Part shown: positions 35,398 through 47,845 of the stretch, in pieces | Layout: the number at the start of each line of letters is the position of its first letter | How positions within the stretch are numbered: the first letter of the stretch is position 1 | NCBI RefSeq assembly: GCF_003473485.1 | Contig: NC_053048.1 | Location: forward strand, 37,568,755 to 37,632,754 | DNA length: 64,000 nucleotides | From: Medicago truncatula | Taxonomy: Eukaryota; Streptophyta; Magnoliopsida; Fabales; Fabaceae | Reading direction: 5' to 3' | Translations under genes and position numbers: made by a program | Notes under the pieces: generated by a model | Seen by the model: only the letters and a program-made list of their open reading frames with translations | The model's database searches: none | What the model was told of the DNA's origin: nothing

Positions 35398-37204
35398 GTC
35401 AATGGACCCACATTGATCAAGCTAGTCACAAATTCTATAATGTTTTTCTGAGAACTTCCATGCTCCTCAAAAGCTCCAACTGCCAAAGTCTTCCATTGTG
35501 TAGCATTGCTCTTAATCTCCTTGCCTTTCTCACCCTTCATTATTTCCAATATACAATCCTTAAATTTATCTTGCCTCACAATTTGTTTCTCATCAATAGG
35601 AGCTCTAATTCCCATCTTCCAAACATCAGCAATAAATTTTGCATTGGTTCTTTGGTCTGACCATTGTGGTATTGCAATAGTTGGAACCCCTAAGCTTAAT
35701 GCTTCCAATGTGGAGTTCCATCCACAATGTGTTACAAAACACCCTATTGCCTCATGAGCTAGAACCTTTAGCTGAGAGCACCATGTCACTACTAAGCTTT
35801 TCTTTGACTCCTTTTCAAAATCTTTTGGGAGCTTATTCTCTTCAGAAGCTCTAACAACCCATAAGAAGTAACTTCCACTATCTCTTAAACCATAAGCTAA
35901 TTCTTGTATTTGCTCCTCATCAAGACTTACCATACTTCCAAAAGAAACATAAACAACTGATCCTTTTGGCTTATCGTTTAGCCATTCCATGCATTTTTCA
36001 TTATACTTGAATTGTGCAACACCATAATCTTCATCGTCTTTATGTCTATTGTCTAAGAACATTGATGGTATGGATGGTCCTATTGGCCTAAATTTGGGCC
36101 AAATCTTCATTGTCCAATCGACGACCTATAATTATTTTGTAAACACGACAATAAGATATCACAAACAACAAATAAAGTTTGGTAAAAAAATAACAAATAA
36201 AGTTGGTTGACGAATAACGAGATTGAACCACAACTAAAAAACAAAATAGTATATGTTAATACTTCAAAAGAAAAAATCAATATGTTTGCACATACTCAAT
36301 CAATCCTTGATTAGCTTTGTCCAAGAAAACAATAACAAAATCTCTGATTAGCTTTGTCATTCAGAAGTTGTATTATTTTATAAAATATGTAGACCAAGTA
36401 AACATCGGAATATCCATTTTTCAAAAGCTAAATGCATGTATGGTTGTGAGTTGCGTTATTTTTCGCATCTCTATACACTTTAAACATGATTTTACTAAAG
36501 CAACAAATTTAAGATTTCGATCAAATTTATGGAATGTACATCTCTAATTTTTATACCTCTTTTTCCAACTCATAAAATGTATTGCATAGAACCCAATCAG
36601 CTTTGTCAATATTAGAGAATTGACCCACCAACAAATCAAGCAAAACTGGATTCTCTCCTTTTGTTGAGAAGAATGAAGACATGTCCCCCAAATCCAATCT
36701 AGGCAACAAAGGAAGTGAAATCACATCTTCAATAAGGGGAACTTTCAATTTTTCTAGATGAACATGATAGTAAATACTATTCACTGACATATTTTGAGTG
36801 AGATAAGTAACACCAACAATTCCAAATCTCTTAGCAACATCAAGAGCCCAAGGAAAAAATGAATCATAAATAACACAATCAACTTTGTCACCTAAAGAAC
36901 CAAATTTTTCAATAAGTTGAGCAAGAGTTTTTGGTCCTACTTGCCAAAACCTACCCAAATAGGCTTTGTATCCCCCAGCTTCTTCAACACCACCATTATC
37001 AAATCCATCAGAAATGGTTTCGATTGTGAAGGAAGGTGGTACACTTTGCAAGGTCTTGCGGTGGTAAAGGGTGGTGACTAAAGTCACTCTTATCCCTTCA
37101 TGTTGCAAATCCTTAGAGAATTGAAGCATTGGATTTATGTGACCTTGTGCTGGATAGGGTAACACCAAACAATGCACTTTGTTGGTTATGACTTTCTTCT
37201 CCAT
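35376..37204 (-). CDS. UDP-glycosyltransferase, UGT74 type (UGT-b)
   Basis: Exon 1 is 37204-36557 and exon 2 36125-35376, in phase 0, giving 465 aa. The catalytic His22 is in PAQGHINP and Asp114 in IYDSFFPW. The PSPG box runs from [15 protein letters not shown] through [11 protein letters not shown] to PQWSDQ, with all key residues. Exon 2 is almost the same as that of UGT-c. The C-terminus differs: after SLINV this protein has GPLTREGSIQ, where UGT-c has VH and a stop. A one-base change past the old stop lets the frame run into the MITE, which supplies about the last six residues and the stop. The catalytic core is untouched, so activity is likely. The acceptor is unknown. Confidence 0.92.
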
Positions 37205-38954
37205 TTTTTATTGCTAAAATATTGTTTCCCTTCCTTTTGCTTGTGTGATATGAGGGAAATGTGTCAACTTATATAATACATGGTGCTTCAAAAAGATAAA
37301 AATGTGCAGTAAAATTTATATGAGGACTATTGATATTTTTTTAGAGGATGACAACTATTGATTTGTATTCATGTCATTACCTAACTAAATATGTTTCCCA
37401 AAGGTCAAGTATTTTATTACCTAACTAAATATGTTTTCTAAGGGTCAATCATTGCGGATTGGTTCAGGATCATGATCATTTGTTTTTTTTTTAATGTTTT
37501 TTATGGGCAATTTTGGCTTTTAATATCTGGATGGTTAGTTAGACATCTCAATGACTCTTCAAGGTTCCTTCTTTGAGCACTTTCTTCAGTTTGGAGGTCT
37601 TGGAGGTTTCTCCAAAAAAGTCTCGTCTAACTTTTAATATTATTTGGATTTAAACTTTTTTAACGATTTGGAAGGACCATAATATGATACATTTTTACAA
37701 TAAATCAGAACAACTTCTATCTTTATTGGAAAAGGTAAAACACCAAGCATTTTGGTGGTTTAAATCTTATTATGCTGTTTTTGATTGAGTATTTGATTTG
37801 AAGGTTAAATCCTTTATTATGTTTTCAGGATGTAACGTAATTTTATTTTTCTTGGCTACTTTGTCGTAACATGTGGATTGTCTCATTGCAATTTTTAGAT
37901 ACTTTAACTTTCTTTGATATACCTTGTATTAGAAGAGCTTGTGTTAGTTTTTAAGTATAATTTGTTAAGCTAGTTCAAAAAAGCTTTGTTATATTTTTTT
38001 TTTGTATGCAAAGAAGCTCAAGGTATTTTATACTAATGGAGGAAATGCAATCAAGAATGTTAATCAAATCTGATAATCACTTTCAGCTCTAGAATAGTTT
38101 AGGAATTAAGACAAATATAGGAGATTATTGTTGCGTATCTTATAGAATTATTAATATTACCCATCAATTAAATTCTCAATTGTAAATTATCAAGAACAAT
38201 ACACACACTATTATAAGAAAAAAACAATTTTTTTAATTTTTAAATAATTTATGTCAATTTTTTATATTAAATAACTAATATATATGGTCTACAATGGTTA
38301 TTAGATATATCAGTTATTCAATATATATAAAAAATAGTTTCTTTTATTCTTATAACAGTGACATGATGGTGTAGCTAGAAATTCACCCATTATAGTGTAT
38401 GCTAAAAAAAGATAGTGTACATTAAAAAAAACAATATGTCTCAAGTGAATATAATTTAGTTGATAGAAACATTGCAATATACACTAGATTTAAAATCAAA
38501 TTTTTACATTTATTTACCTTAATGAGTGAATTTTTAATTATTAGGTTATTAGAAAAATAAACAATATAGTACTAGTCTTGTTTCGTAAAAGTAACTGTTG
38601 TGAATTCAGAATCAAAATCACACCAATAAACTTAGAAGTGTGGAGCAAAAGGAAAGTAGTAACCAATATCAAAGTAACCCTAATTTATACCTTTTACTCA
38701 ATCTCTCCAATGAACAAGATACTCAATGATTTTAACTCATCTAAGGTGTTTACAAATGTTTCTCAACCCAAGAGAACCTTTCAAGAGAACCCTTATCAAA
38801 GACTCTAAATCCTAAAGTTACCTCCTTTGATTTCTTAAGTTTCTCTCTCCTGAACCCTTCCTCAAAACATGAAGAATGGACCCTTATACAGAGTCCAAAT
38901 CCCAAGAAATCGCCCTCTGATTTTCTAAGATCATGCCCTGATTTCCAATTCGTA
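37205..38954. other. UGT-b upstream region and inter-block spacer
   Basis: To about 38212 this aligns with UGT-c upstream DNA, including ATATAATACATRGTGCTTCRA soon after the ATG, a probable promoter region with TATATAA at about 37270. About 38570-38940, between the two blocks, has no partner in the window and no coding frame I trust. Confidence 0.6.
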
Positions 38955-39654
38955 TAGTACTATTATTATTATTAGATCATCCACACAAACTTAACATATT
39001 TTAATATTAGATTTTTTTTGTTGGACACAAGAATTTGGATCCTTTATTTGGTAAAAAAAAAAAAAGTGAACATGATATAATCATTTAAAAATTAATAATT
39101 ATTTAAATTTTTATTATCTTTTCTTTTTTATGTGTGATCAAACAGAGGGTCTAAATCCTTATGACCACCCAAAAATTGCTCTTAATATTAAGGGACAGAT
39201 TTAGTTACCGTACCAAATACTACATTGTTCCTACTTTTATCCAGTGAAAACGTTACACATGTATAATATATTTCAAGTCAACTCATAATAAAGTCAAAAT
39301 TTTGAGGAATTTGTTATGAGAGTGTGTATTTAACATGATAATCACAATGACCCATCATGTTATTTTTAAGGGTTTTTTTGTCATGTACTTTAAGGATACT
39401 TGTTAAGAATACAAAAATGTAAATAATTGGTAAATTTTAAGTAGAAAGAGTACTTCTAAAAATTTCAATGCATTGAATACATCATTTTCAATTTTTTAAA
39501 AGTTATGCTTTATAGTTTATACAATTCTATCGTAATTCTGACATACCATCGCGATATCAAACATAGACTAAGGTAAGGTAACAAAATGAATAGATTGAAT
39601 GAATTTGAGTAACAATAGATGAAGATTCAAAACTATTGATGTTTCACTAAGCTT

Positions 39655-39752
39655 TTTTTTTTTTTTTTTTTCCCTGTGATGTCCGAGGTTCGAACCATAA
39701 ATCTTGCATATATTATATATTATCCTTACCAACTGAGCTAAATTCACGGGCA
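39655..39752 (-). mobile_element. tRNA-derived SINE, minus strand
   Basis: Reading from 39752 downward: CCCGTGAATTTAGCTCAGTTGG, then GGTTCGAACCTCGG and a long A tail. Same family as 1425-1562. Confidence 0.75.
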
Positions 39753-39908
39753 CGGTCAACTTAGCTCTTTAAGAAATCTAATCATTATCCATTAATATAA
39801 GAAAAATACTCAAAGAGAATACAAATTAAGGTACGCAAATCCTTCTACAATCTCAAACAAAATAAATATGATTAGACAACAAAAATACTAGATTTAATAA
39901 TCTGTGAG

Positions 39909-42900
39909 TCAATGCACCACATTAATCAAGCTAGTCACAAATTCTATAATGTTTTTCTGAGAACTTCCATGCTCCCCAAAAGCTCCAACAGCCAAAGTCT
40001 TCCATTGTGTAGCATTGCTCTTAATCTCCTTGCCTTTCTCACCCTCCATTATTTCCATTATACAATCCTTAAATTTATCTTGTCTCACAATTTGTTTCTC
40101 ATCAATAGGAGCTCTAATTCCCATCTTCCAAACATCAGCAATAAATTTTGCATTGGTTCTTTGGTCTGACCATTGTGGTATTGCAATAGTTGGAACCCCT
40201 AAGCTTAATGCTTCCAATGTGGAGTTCCATCCACAATGTGTTACAAAACACCCTATTGCCTCATGAGCTAGAACCTTTAGCTGAGAGCACCATGTCACTA
40301 CTAAGCTTTTCTTTGACTCCTTTTCAAAATCTTTTGGGAGCTTAGTCTCTTCAGAAGCTCTAACAACCCATAAGAAGTAACTTCCACTATCTCTTAAACC
40401 ATAAGCTAATTCTTGTATTTGCTCCTCATCAAGACTTACCATACTTCCAAAAGAAACATAAACAACTGATCCTTTTGGCTTATCATTTAACCATTCCATG
40501 CATTTTTCATTAGTCTTGAATTGTGCAGCGCCGTAATCTTCATCGTCTTTAAGTCTCTTGTCTAAGAACTTTGATGGTATGGATGGTCCTATGGTCATAA
40601 ATTTGGGCCAAATCTTTATTGTCCAATCGACGACCTACAATTATTTTGTAATCACGACAATCACATGTCACAAATAACAAATAAAGTTTGATAAAAAAAA
40701 AAAAAAACAAATAAAGTGGGTTGACAAATAAAGAGATTGATCCACAAAACAACTAAAAAACAAAATAGAGATAAAAAGTTCTCGTGAACATTTGTAAAAT
40801 ATGTAAGGAGAATGTTCGAACCCCTGACACCTTATTTATTCACTTAGCCAATAAACTAAACAAAAATAAGAAATGAAGATAAGAATAAACACTCAATATT
40901 TCTAAGTATCAATCATTCTTCTACTTGGTGTCTAATTTGTAGTGTTAGTCTTTGATGTTAGGGATTAGTGGAACAAATTCTTATTTTATTTTTTTTAAGG
41001 AAAATTCTTATATATTTTAGGAACAAGAAAAATATACTTTCATCCGGTATAAAAAGAAAGTTTTTTTTTTTTCTTCATGAATAATGAATAAGAGAAACGT
41101 GGGAAACGTGGGTACTTAAGAGATTAAAATAAAAATGTACTGTAAATATAACTTAAATAAAAATTTACTGTAAATATAACATATAGAAAGAAGTGGAGTA
41201 TTGTTGTTCACACATTTGGTTTGATTGAGAAACACGAATAATTTACCCAAATATTCTTCAGAAGTTAACTGCCAAAATTTTTAAGAACCGGCTGCAGTTA
41301 ACTGCCGAGGAATTTCAAACCTGAAATTAAATAAGGAAATACACATAAATTTTCCCTTAATTAAATTTAATTCTTTACTACATGATTCTTTTTATAACGT
41401 TGTTGATTTCATTCATATAATTTTGTTGCCATAAGTTAAGAAATATGAGATCCTAGAATTACATATTCGATCACGTTTCTTACTAGTAATAGAAAAGAGG
41501 TTTTATTTCTACAAAAAAAAGGAGGTTTTATTAATAGAATAATTACAAATATAATCAATTTGAAAGAGAGATGAATAATATCTATAATATTATAAATTAA
41601 TAATAGGTTAGTCAAACCTATGAATAATGACAGACATCAATGAAATTAATTACAAATATAATTATTCTATCATTTATAATATTTTTTGTTGTTGCATTTT
41701 TTTTATTGAATCACCATTTTAGGTCCATTAATTACCGATGGCAAACATTTTTATTTTTTGTTGTTGCGTTTTTCATGTTAATTAAAGTAATAATATCTGA
41801 AATATTAGTATAAAGTAATAATAGGTTAGTCAAACCTATGAATAATGACAGACATCAATGAAATTAATTACTAATAATTACAAATATAACTATTCTATCA
41901 TTTGTAACGTTTCTTTTGTTGCATTTATTTTTATTGAATCATCATTTTAGGTCCATTAACTACCGATTGCAGATATTATTCATCTCTCATATTTCTTCAT
42001 TTACGACAACAAAATCATATGAATGAAATCATAAAAATAATAATTATGTTTAATTCCTTAAAAGGATTAAAGAATTAAATTTAATTAAGGAAAATTTAGG
42101 TGTATTTCCTTATTTAATTTCAGGTTTTCCTCGGCAGTTAACTGCAGCCGGTTCTTTAAAATTTCGGCAGTTAACTGTCGAGGGGTATTTGAGTAATTTA
42201 CTCGTGTTTCTTAGCCAAACCAAATGTTTCAACATCAATACTCAAAGAAGTGACCGAAGAAAATATAGAGAATTTATCCTCAACTTGGTTTTAAAAATCT
42301 TTGTTCGCTCCCACCAATAAAATGACTTGTGAAATATATCCCGTGATTTTTACTCCGTTGGTAGGAATATTGCATAGGAGTTAGATTTCGAACCTCGAAT
42401 TCCCCACTTTTCCACATTAAAATGTGTGAACTCTAGCCACTAGACTATTTGATTTTAAAATTGTTTTTAAATGCAACCAAATCAAATACTTCTACGTGTT
42501 AATTTTTAAAATTCAAATTGGTATGTAGAATGCAGACCAAGTTAATTTGGGAGTAGCCATTTTTCAAATGCTAAGTTCACTTTTGATTGTGACATATACA
42601 ACTTGTGAGTTGCGTTATTTTTCATATCTCTATACACTTTAAACGGTTCTTAGTCAGACTTTACGTGCATCTTGATTGAACTACGATATATTATGACACT
42701 CTTTTTTCGAGAATCGGAAGGTTGACAAAAAAAAAAACCATTTTTCTAAGCAACAAATCGAAGATTTCGATCAAACTTAGGGTGATAGCATGGCTTAATA
42801 AATTTCTGAAAATACAAAAGATAATTTTGAAGGAAAAAACATGAAAAAATAAATAAAAAATAAAGAGAGACGTTAGATTTGTGTGTGCACCACCACAAAA

Positions 42901-43595
42901 AAATAAATAAATTGTGTGTGCATGTGAAAGGAGTCTAATTTATATACCTCTTTTTCCATCTCATAAAATGTATTGCATAGAATCCAATCAGCTTTGTCAA
43001 TATTAGAGAATTGACCCACCAACAAATCAAGCAAAACTTGATTCTCTCCTTTTGTTGAGAAGAATGAAGGCATGTCCCCAAGTTCAATTCTAGGCAACAA
43101 AGGAAGTGAAATCTCATCTTCCATAAGAGGAACTTTCAATGTTCCTTGGTGAACATGATAGTAAATACTATTCACCAACATATTTTGAGTGAGATAAGAA
43201 ACACCAACAATTCCAAATCTCTTAGCAACATCAAGAGCCCAAGGAAAAAATGAATTATAAATAACACAATCAACTTTGTTACCTAAAGTACCAAATTTTT
43301 CAATAAGTTGAGCAAGAGTTTTTGGTCCTACTTGCCAAAACGTATCCAAATAGGCTTTGTGTCCCCCAGCTTCTTCAACACCACCATTATCAAATCCATC
43401 AGAAATGGTTTCGATTGTGAAGGAAGGTGGTACACTTTGCAAGGTCTTTCGGTGGTAACGGGTGGTCACTAATGTCACTCTTACCCCTTCATGTTGCAAA
43501 AGCTTGGAGAATTGAAGCATTGGATTTATGTGACCTTGTAATGGATATGATAACACCAAACAATGAACTTTGTTGGCTATGATTTTCTTCTCCAT
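39909..43595 (-). CDS. UDP-glycosyltransferase, UGT74 type, catalytic Asp replaced by Asn (UGT-c)
   Basis: Exon 1 is 43595-42948 and exon 2 40634-39909, in phase 0, giving 457 aa. The intron is 2.3 kb because of a 1047-bp transposon and a SINE. His22 (LQGHINP) is present, and the PSPG box from [15 protein letters not shown] to PQWSDQ is intact. However, the motif IYDSFFPW of its sister UGT-b reads IYNSFFPW: residue 114, the Asp that charges the catalytic His in plant UGTs, is Asn through one C-to-T change on the plus strand. The frame is otherwise clean. The enzyme may be weak, altered (some GT-B enzymes work without this Asp), or starting to decay. It is the closest paralogue of UGT-b. Confidence 0.9.
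41197..42243. mobile_element. Mutator-like non-autonomous element, 1047 bp, in the UGT-c intron
   Basis: A perfect 9-bp target duplication AAAGAAGTG lies at 41188-41196 and 42244-42252. The ends GAGTATTG/CAATACTC extend into inverted repeats of over 200 bp that include CGGCAGTTAACTGC. Between the arms a segment of about 240 bp, with AATAATAGGTTAGTCAAACC, is repeated in tandem (about 41580-41740 and 41790-41960). No transposase frame. Confidence 0.92.
42338..42460 (+). mobile_element. Degenerate tRNA-derived SINE in the UGT-c intron
   Basis: CCGTGATTTTTACTCCGTTGG, then TTTCGAACCTCGAATTCCCC and TGTGTGAACTCTAGCCACTA, match the family at 1425-1562 along its length, with decayed boxes. Confidence 0.65.
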
Positions 43596-43893
43596 TTTTT
43601 TTATCGATGAAAATGTTTTTTTGCCTCTCTTTTGCTTGTGTGATATGATGGGAATGTGTCAACTTATATAATACATAGTGCTTCGAAAAGATATCAAAAT
43701 GTGTAATAAAATTTATATGACAACTATTGATATATTTTTTTGAGAGGATGGCAACTATTGATTTGTATTAATGTCATTACCTAACTAAATATGTTTCCCA
43801 TCAATACTATTGATATGTTTCCTTTTTTTTTTTTTTTTTTGAGAGCATGACAACTATTTTTTTTGATGCAAAGAAGCTCAAGGTATTTTATTA

Positions 43894-44149
43894 GAGCAAT
43901 GCTATATATCAAGAAAATTTTAAGAATGACATGGCAGAATAATCATCCTTAGATTTTATCAAGAAATAGTCCTGAAATTAATGTTAACCAATAAAATCTC
44001 AGTCTGGCCGGAAATCATGGGATAGTGGGTGTTATGTATCTTTTTTTTATGAAAGATTAATAAATGAGACTGAAATTTAAAGGTGATTATTGTGCCATGT
44101 CATTCTTGAATTTTTCTTATAAAAGCATTCTTGATATCTAGCATTTTCC
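43894..44149. mobile_element. Mutator-like MITE, 256 bp, upstream of UGT-c
   Basis: A perfect 9-bp target duplication ATTTTATTA lies at 43885-43893 and 44150-44158. The ends GAGCAATGCTATATATCAAG and GGAAAATGCTAGATATCAAG (inverse of the right end) match. The UGT-b block lacks it at 38025-38035. Confidence 0.9.
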
Positions 44150-44436
44150 ATTTTATTAATATAATGGAGGAAATGCAATAAAAAAATGTTAATAAAACTG
44201 ATAATCACTTTTAGCTCTAGAGTAGTTTAAGAATTAAGACATATATAGGAGATTATTGTTGCGTATCTTATAGAATTATTAACATTAACTACCAATTAAA
44301 TCCTCAATTGTAAATTATCAATTTTCAGTGATTCAGTTACGAGACATTGTGATTTGTGACATACAAAAGTTGGAATTTGAATCCTGATTTTCCTACTTAT
44401 TCGTCTTAATGAGTGAATTTCTAACTATGAGACTAT

Positions 44437-44780
44437 GGGTGCGTTTGATTTGTTAAAAAATGAAGGACAAGACAGAACAATTCTAGTTGTCCAATGATTG
44501 ATTTGTAAAACTGTTTTAGGTACAGGACAAACTGGTGGCAAGGGACAGGACAAAAACTCATATTTTTGTCCCTCACCAAACCACAACACAACTTTTTGTC
44601 CCATATACAAGTTGTATAAAATACCAAAATAACATTTTGTCCCCCAAAAATCGTATAAAACAAAAAATTACTCAATGCCATAAAAAAATTGTCCTGTGTT
44701 GTTCTGTCTTGTGTTGTACTGTTCTATCTTGTACTGTTCTGTCAAGTACTTACTGTTTTGCAAACCAAACACACATCAGA
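44437..44780. repeat. hAT-type inverted-repeat element
   Basis: Starts GGGTGCGTTTGATTTGTTAA and ends with inverse-like GCAAACCAAACACACATC. The inside has repeated GACAGGACAA and TGTCCTGT words. The target duplication is not clear. Confidence 0.55.
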
Positions 44781-45702
44781 CAAAAAAAAATATTGCACTT
44801 GTTTTGTTTCGCAAAGGGAACAATATGGTACTATATTGTGATTAACATTTTTATTCTTAATTTTGTCAAAAAAAGTTATTCATAATTTGTACGAGATTAT
44901 TTTTTTCAAGTAGTCTAACTGTTAAAAATTCATCGAGGTTGTCGATTAGAATCCAACTTCTTATTGTTTGTGTGTTCGAAACCATTCTATCTCAAAACCG
45001 TGTTTAATTTCCAGATTATTTTTAACCCTATTATATGCATGAAGTATCTGTCGATTTTGTCAGGTATCCGTTTTCGACTATATCCATGGTGAAAAAAATA
45101 TTGAAACTTAAAACTTTATTTCAAGGATCCAAATTTGGCTCAACATGGGCAACATCTCATTCTAATGTTATATTATGACATTATTTTCTAAAATGTTGTT
45201 TGAATAATTACAAAATGATACCCTCAAAAAGAATAATTACAAAAGTTTAAATTGTCGATGCATACATTCATTAATAAAGTTATTTTTTTGACAAATTCAT
45301 TAAAAAGTTTTAATTTTATTTATTACTATGATATTAAAAAGAAATAATATTCTTTGCTTGTATAATTTTTTTTGTTGAACAAATTTTTTTTTTTTGTTGA
45401 ATAACTTATATATACTTATTCGGTAGCTATTATTTTAAATAATGGATAAAGGAAAAAAAAATACTCTAAGTAATTTTTTTAAAGGAAAAATACTCTAAGT
45501 AATTTTTTTTAAAGGAAAAATACTCTAAGTAATTATTTATAGGTTTCTTTATTTATTTCTAAATACATGGTTTTTTTTTTGGTGAATAAATACATGGTAT
45601 AATATCATATTACCCGCTGCTTCCTTAAAAAAAAAAATGCTATACACGGTGCGCCAAAAAGAGTAGTATTTTTATACATTTTCATCTAAAACCGAAAAAG
45701 GA

Positions 45703-45710
<8 letters not shown>

Positions 45711-45762
<52 letters not shown>
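45711..45762. repeat. (AT)26 microsatellite
   Basis: Uninterrupted AT dinucleotide run of 52 bp; likely polymorphic. Confidence 0.95.
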
Positions 45763-45765
<3 letters not shown>

Positions 45766-46852
45766 TTGCTAACTTAGACTAACAAACAACATATAAAGAT
45801 CCAAATTAGCAAAAGTACACCTTTTTATTTGGACAAAAATATTTCATCTTTATTATTTAAAACTAATAGCTTGAGAATTACTTGAGTAATTTTCATTAAA
45901 ACATATTTGTTAACTTGTACAAATTTGCTAACTTAGACCCGCTTTTTATTTTATAACAAATAGTTTGAGAGATATTTACTAAACTATCTCTTACTTTAAA
46001 TTGGTTTACACTTGCCCAAATAAATAGTTGCATTTTTGTTAACTTGAATCTTCATGTTTTTTATCGTCTACGTTAGCAAACACATATTATATATATTGGT
46101 CAGATCATCTCCACTTAGAGAGGTAATGGACATCTCTGATCCAAAGCATTATTTATTGGCACGTGAAAAAATGAAATCAACCGGAGAAATTCGGTTTCTT
46201 TTAATTCACTTAATTTTTGGAAGAAAATAAAATTAAAGAGATGAAGAAGATAGAAAGTTTTGTTTTCTTTCAAAAAAAAGATGGAGAGTTTTGTCTAAAG
46301 TGAAAGACGCCACCGCCATCCTAAACTACCACAAAGCCTCATACACGTTTTTAGTCCATTTTCTGCTTTGCAACACATGCATCTTTCTATGACATTTCAT
46401 AACAATGTCTATTAGAGGATCACACTTTCTTATACCTATTTATTAGAGATCCACATTGATACATCACCACCAATGCATCTTCTACGCCATCAATGACGGT
46501 TCATCAAGTTAATAGAACACCATTTTACAATGAGCAGTGCTAGACGGTGCGAATTGTTTTTCGCGTAAAAGGCACGACCGTGTAATTGATTATTGAATGC
46601 ATAATCCAACCAACACGTGTGTTAAAGCATTCTTGATTAAAAAATTATGTTCAAAACCGTCAAAAAAAATTTCGCGCTTGTTGCATTTTATCTTTTGCTT
46701 GACAGCATATTCAAAGTAAAACCAAACTCCAATTACAATCCTTAAACCATAAGAACAATTCTTATCTCTTGCTTGATTACATAAACAAAGTACAAAGTCA
46801 TAACTTTTGCCAATGTATAAACAGACTTGAGCACATTATAGATAAATTCATG

Positions 46853-47370
46853 GATTAAATATGTTTTTAGTCCTTATAAAATTACAAATTTTCAAGTTTA
46901 GTCTCTATAAAACATTTATTCACTTTTAGTCCCTACTTACATCTTATAGACACTATTTTCGAGGACTAAAATTATAATTTTTTTGTCAAAATTTTTTAAA
47001 ATAGGGACTATTCTTACAAACTTCAATATTATGGAAAACTAAAATTACCATTAAAATTTTATAGGATCTAAAGTTGAAAACTCTTAATTTTATAGGAACT
47101 AAAAAATATTTAACACTAAATTTATTTTTAGTCCTTATAAAATTACAAACTTTCAAGTTTAGTCTCTATAAAAAATTTATTCACTTCTAATCCCTACTTA
47201 CATCTTATAGACACTATTTTGGAGGACTAAAATTATAATTTTTTTGTCAAAAGTTTTTAAAATAGGGACTATTACTTCAATATTATAGAAGACTAAATAA
47301 AATTATATAGGAACTAAGTTGAAAACTCTTAATTTTATTAGGACTAAAAAATATTTAACACTAAATTTAT
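46853..47370. repeat. Tandem copies of a 'tagtccttataaaa' repeat
   Basis: About 46866-47117 and 47128-47368 are two copies with the same landmarks: TAGTCCTTATAAAATTACAA at the left, CATCTTATAGACACTATTTT in the middle and AAAAAATATTTAACACTAAA at the right. This is one MITE family duplicated in place. Confidence 0.75.
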
Positions 47371-47582
47371 TGATATTTCTCAATGCCAAAATATAGTTCA
47401 GTATAGTTAAAGTAATCAAAGAGCTGCACCATAAAATTAAAAAAATAGTCAAAGGCTTGTTTAGTGTGAATCATAGTTATTTGACTAGTTTGTGTGATTC
47501 CCGCGAATTAATTGTCGTACCAAACAGCATTTTGCTTTTACAATTAGTTTAGTTAGTTAAAACGGTTTACTTGTATTATAAG

Positions 47583-47845
47583 CAGGGGCAGAGCCACCCC
47601 AGCTAGCCTGGGCACTAGCCCAGGCTCAGCTCCAATTTTCTTTGTAGTAAGCTCAGCCATTACTAGAACTTTTAACTTTTCCTGCGGAATTTTATGTAAA
47701 TTCCGCAGGAAACACATTTCCTTCAGATTTTGCCTAGGATTTCCTGCAGATTCCGCAGGAAATGTGAAATTATTCGCAGGAAGGAAGCAACATTTTGCGA
47801 TAATTTTTTTCCCCAGATTCTAAAAAATTTCTGGCTCCGTCACTG
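47583..47845. mobile_element. hAT-like MITE, 263 bp
   Basis: A perfect 8-bp target duplication ATTATAAG lies at 47575-47582 and 47846-47853. The ends CAGGGGCAGAGCCA and CAGTGACGGAGCCAG (inverse of the right end) match. Inside, ATTCCGCAGGAAA occurs several times in both directions. Confidence 0.9.

Larger units (their letters stand above)
33458..38215 (+). repeat. Tandem block duplication, unit 1 (thioesterase flank plus UGT-b)
   Basis: In order it contains the thioesterase upstream segment, the stretch 34290-35024, UGT-b, and UGT-b upstream sequence to about 38212. All recur in the same order at 38955-44322. Unit 1 alone has the insertions at 34353-34934 and 35025-35397. Confidence 0.85.
38955..44322 (+). 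repeat. Tandem block duplication, unit 2 (orphan thioesterase flank plus UGT-c)
   Basis: It starts with a copy of the thioesterase upstream segment (38955-39330) with no thioesterase beside it, then the 39775-39910 stretch, UGT-c and its upstream region to 44322. Insertions found only here include the SINE at 39655-39752, the 1.05-kb Mutator-like element at 41197-42243 and the MITE at 43894-44149. Confidence 0.85.

Noticed and set aside
35379-35757. Plus-strand frames opposite UGT second exons (also near 12206, 39912, 53665)
   Set aside because: They recur opposite every UGT copy because the sense strand is conserved.
44425-44885. Cys- and Leu-rich small proteins
   Set aside because: They lie in a low-complexity inverted-repeat element with repeated GTCCTGT words.
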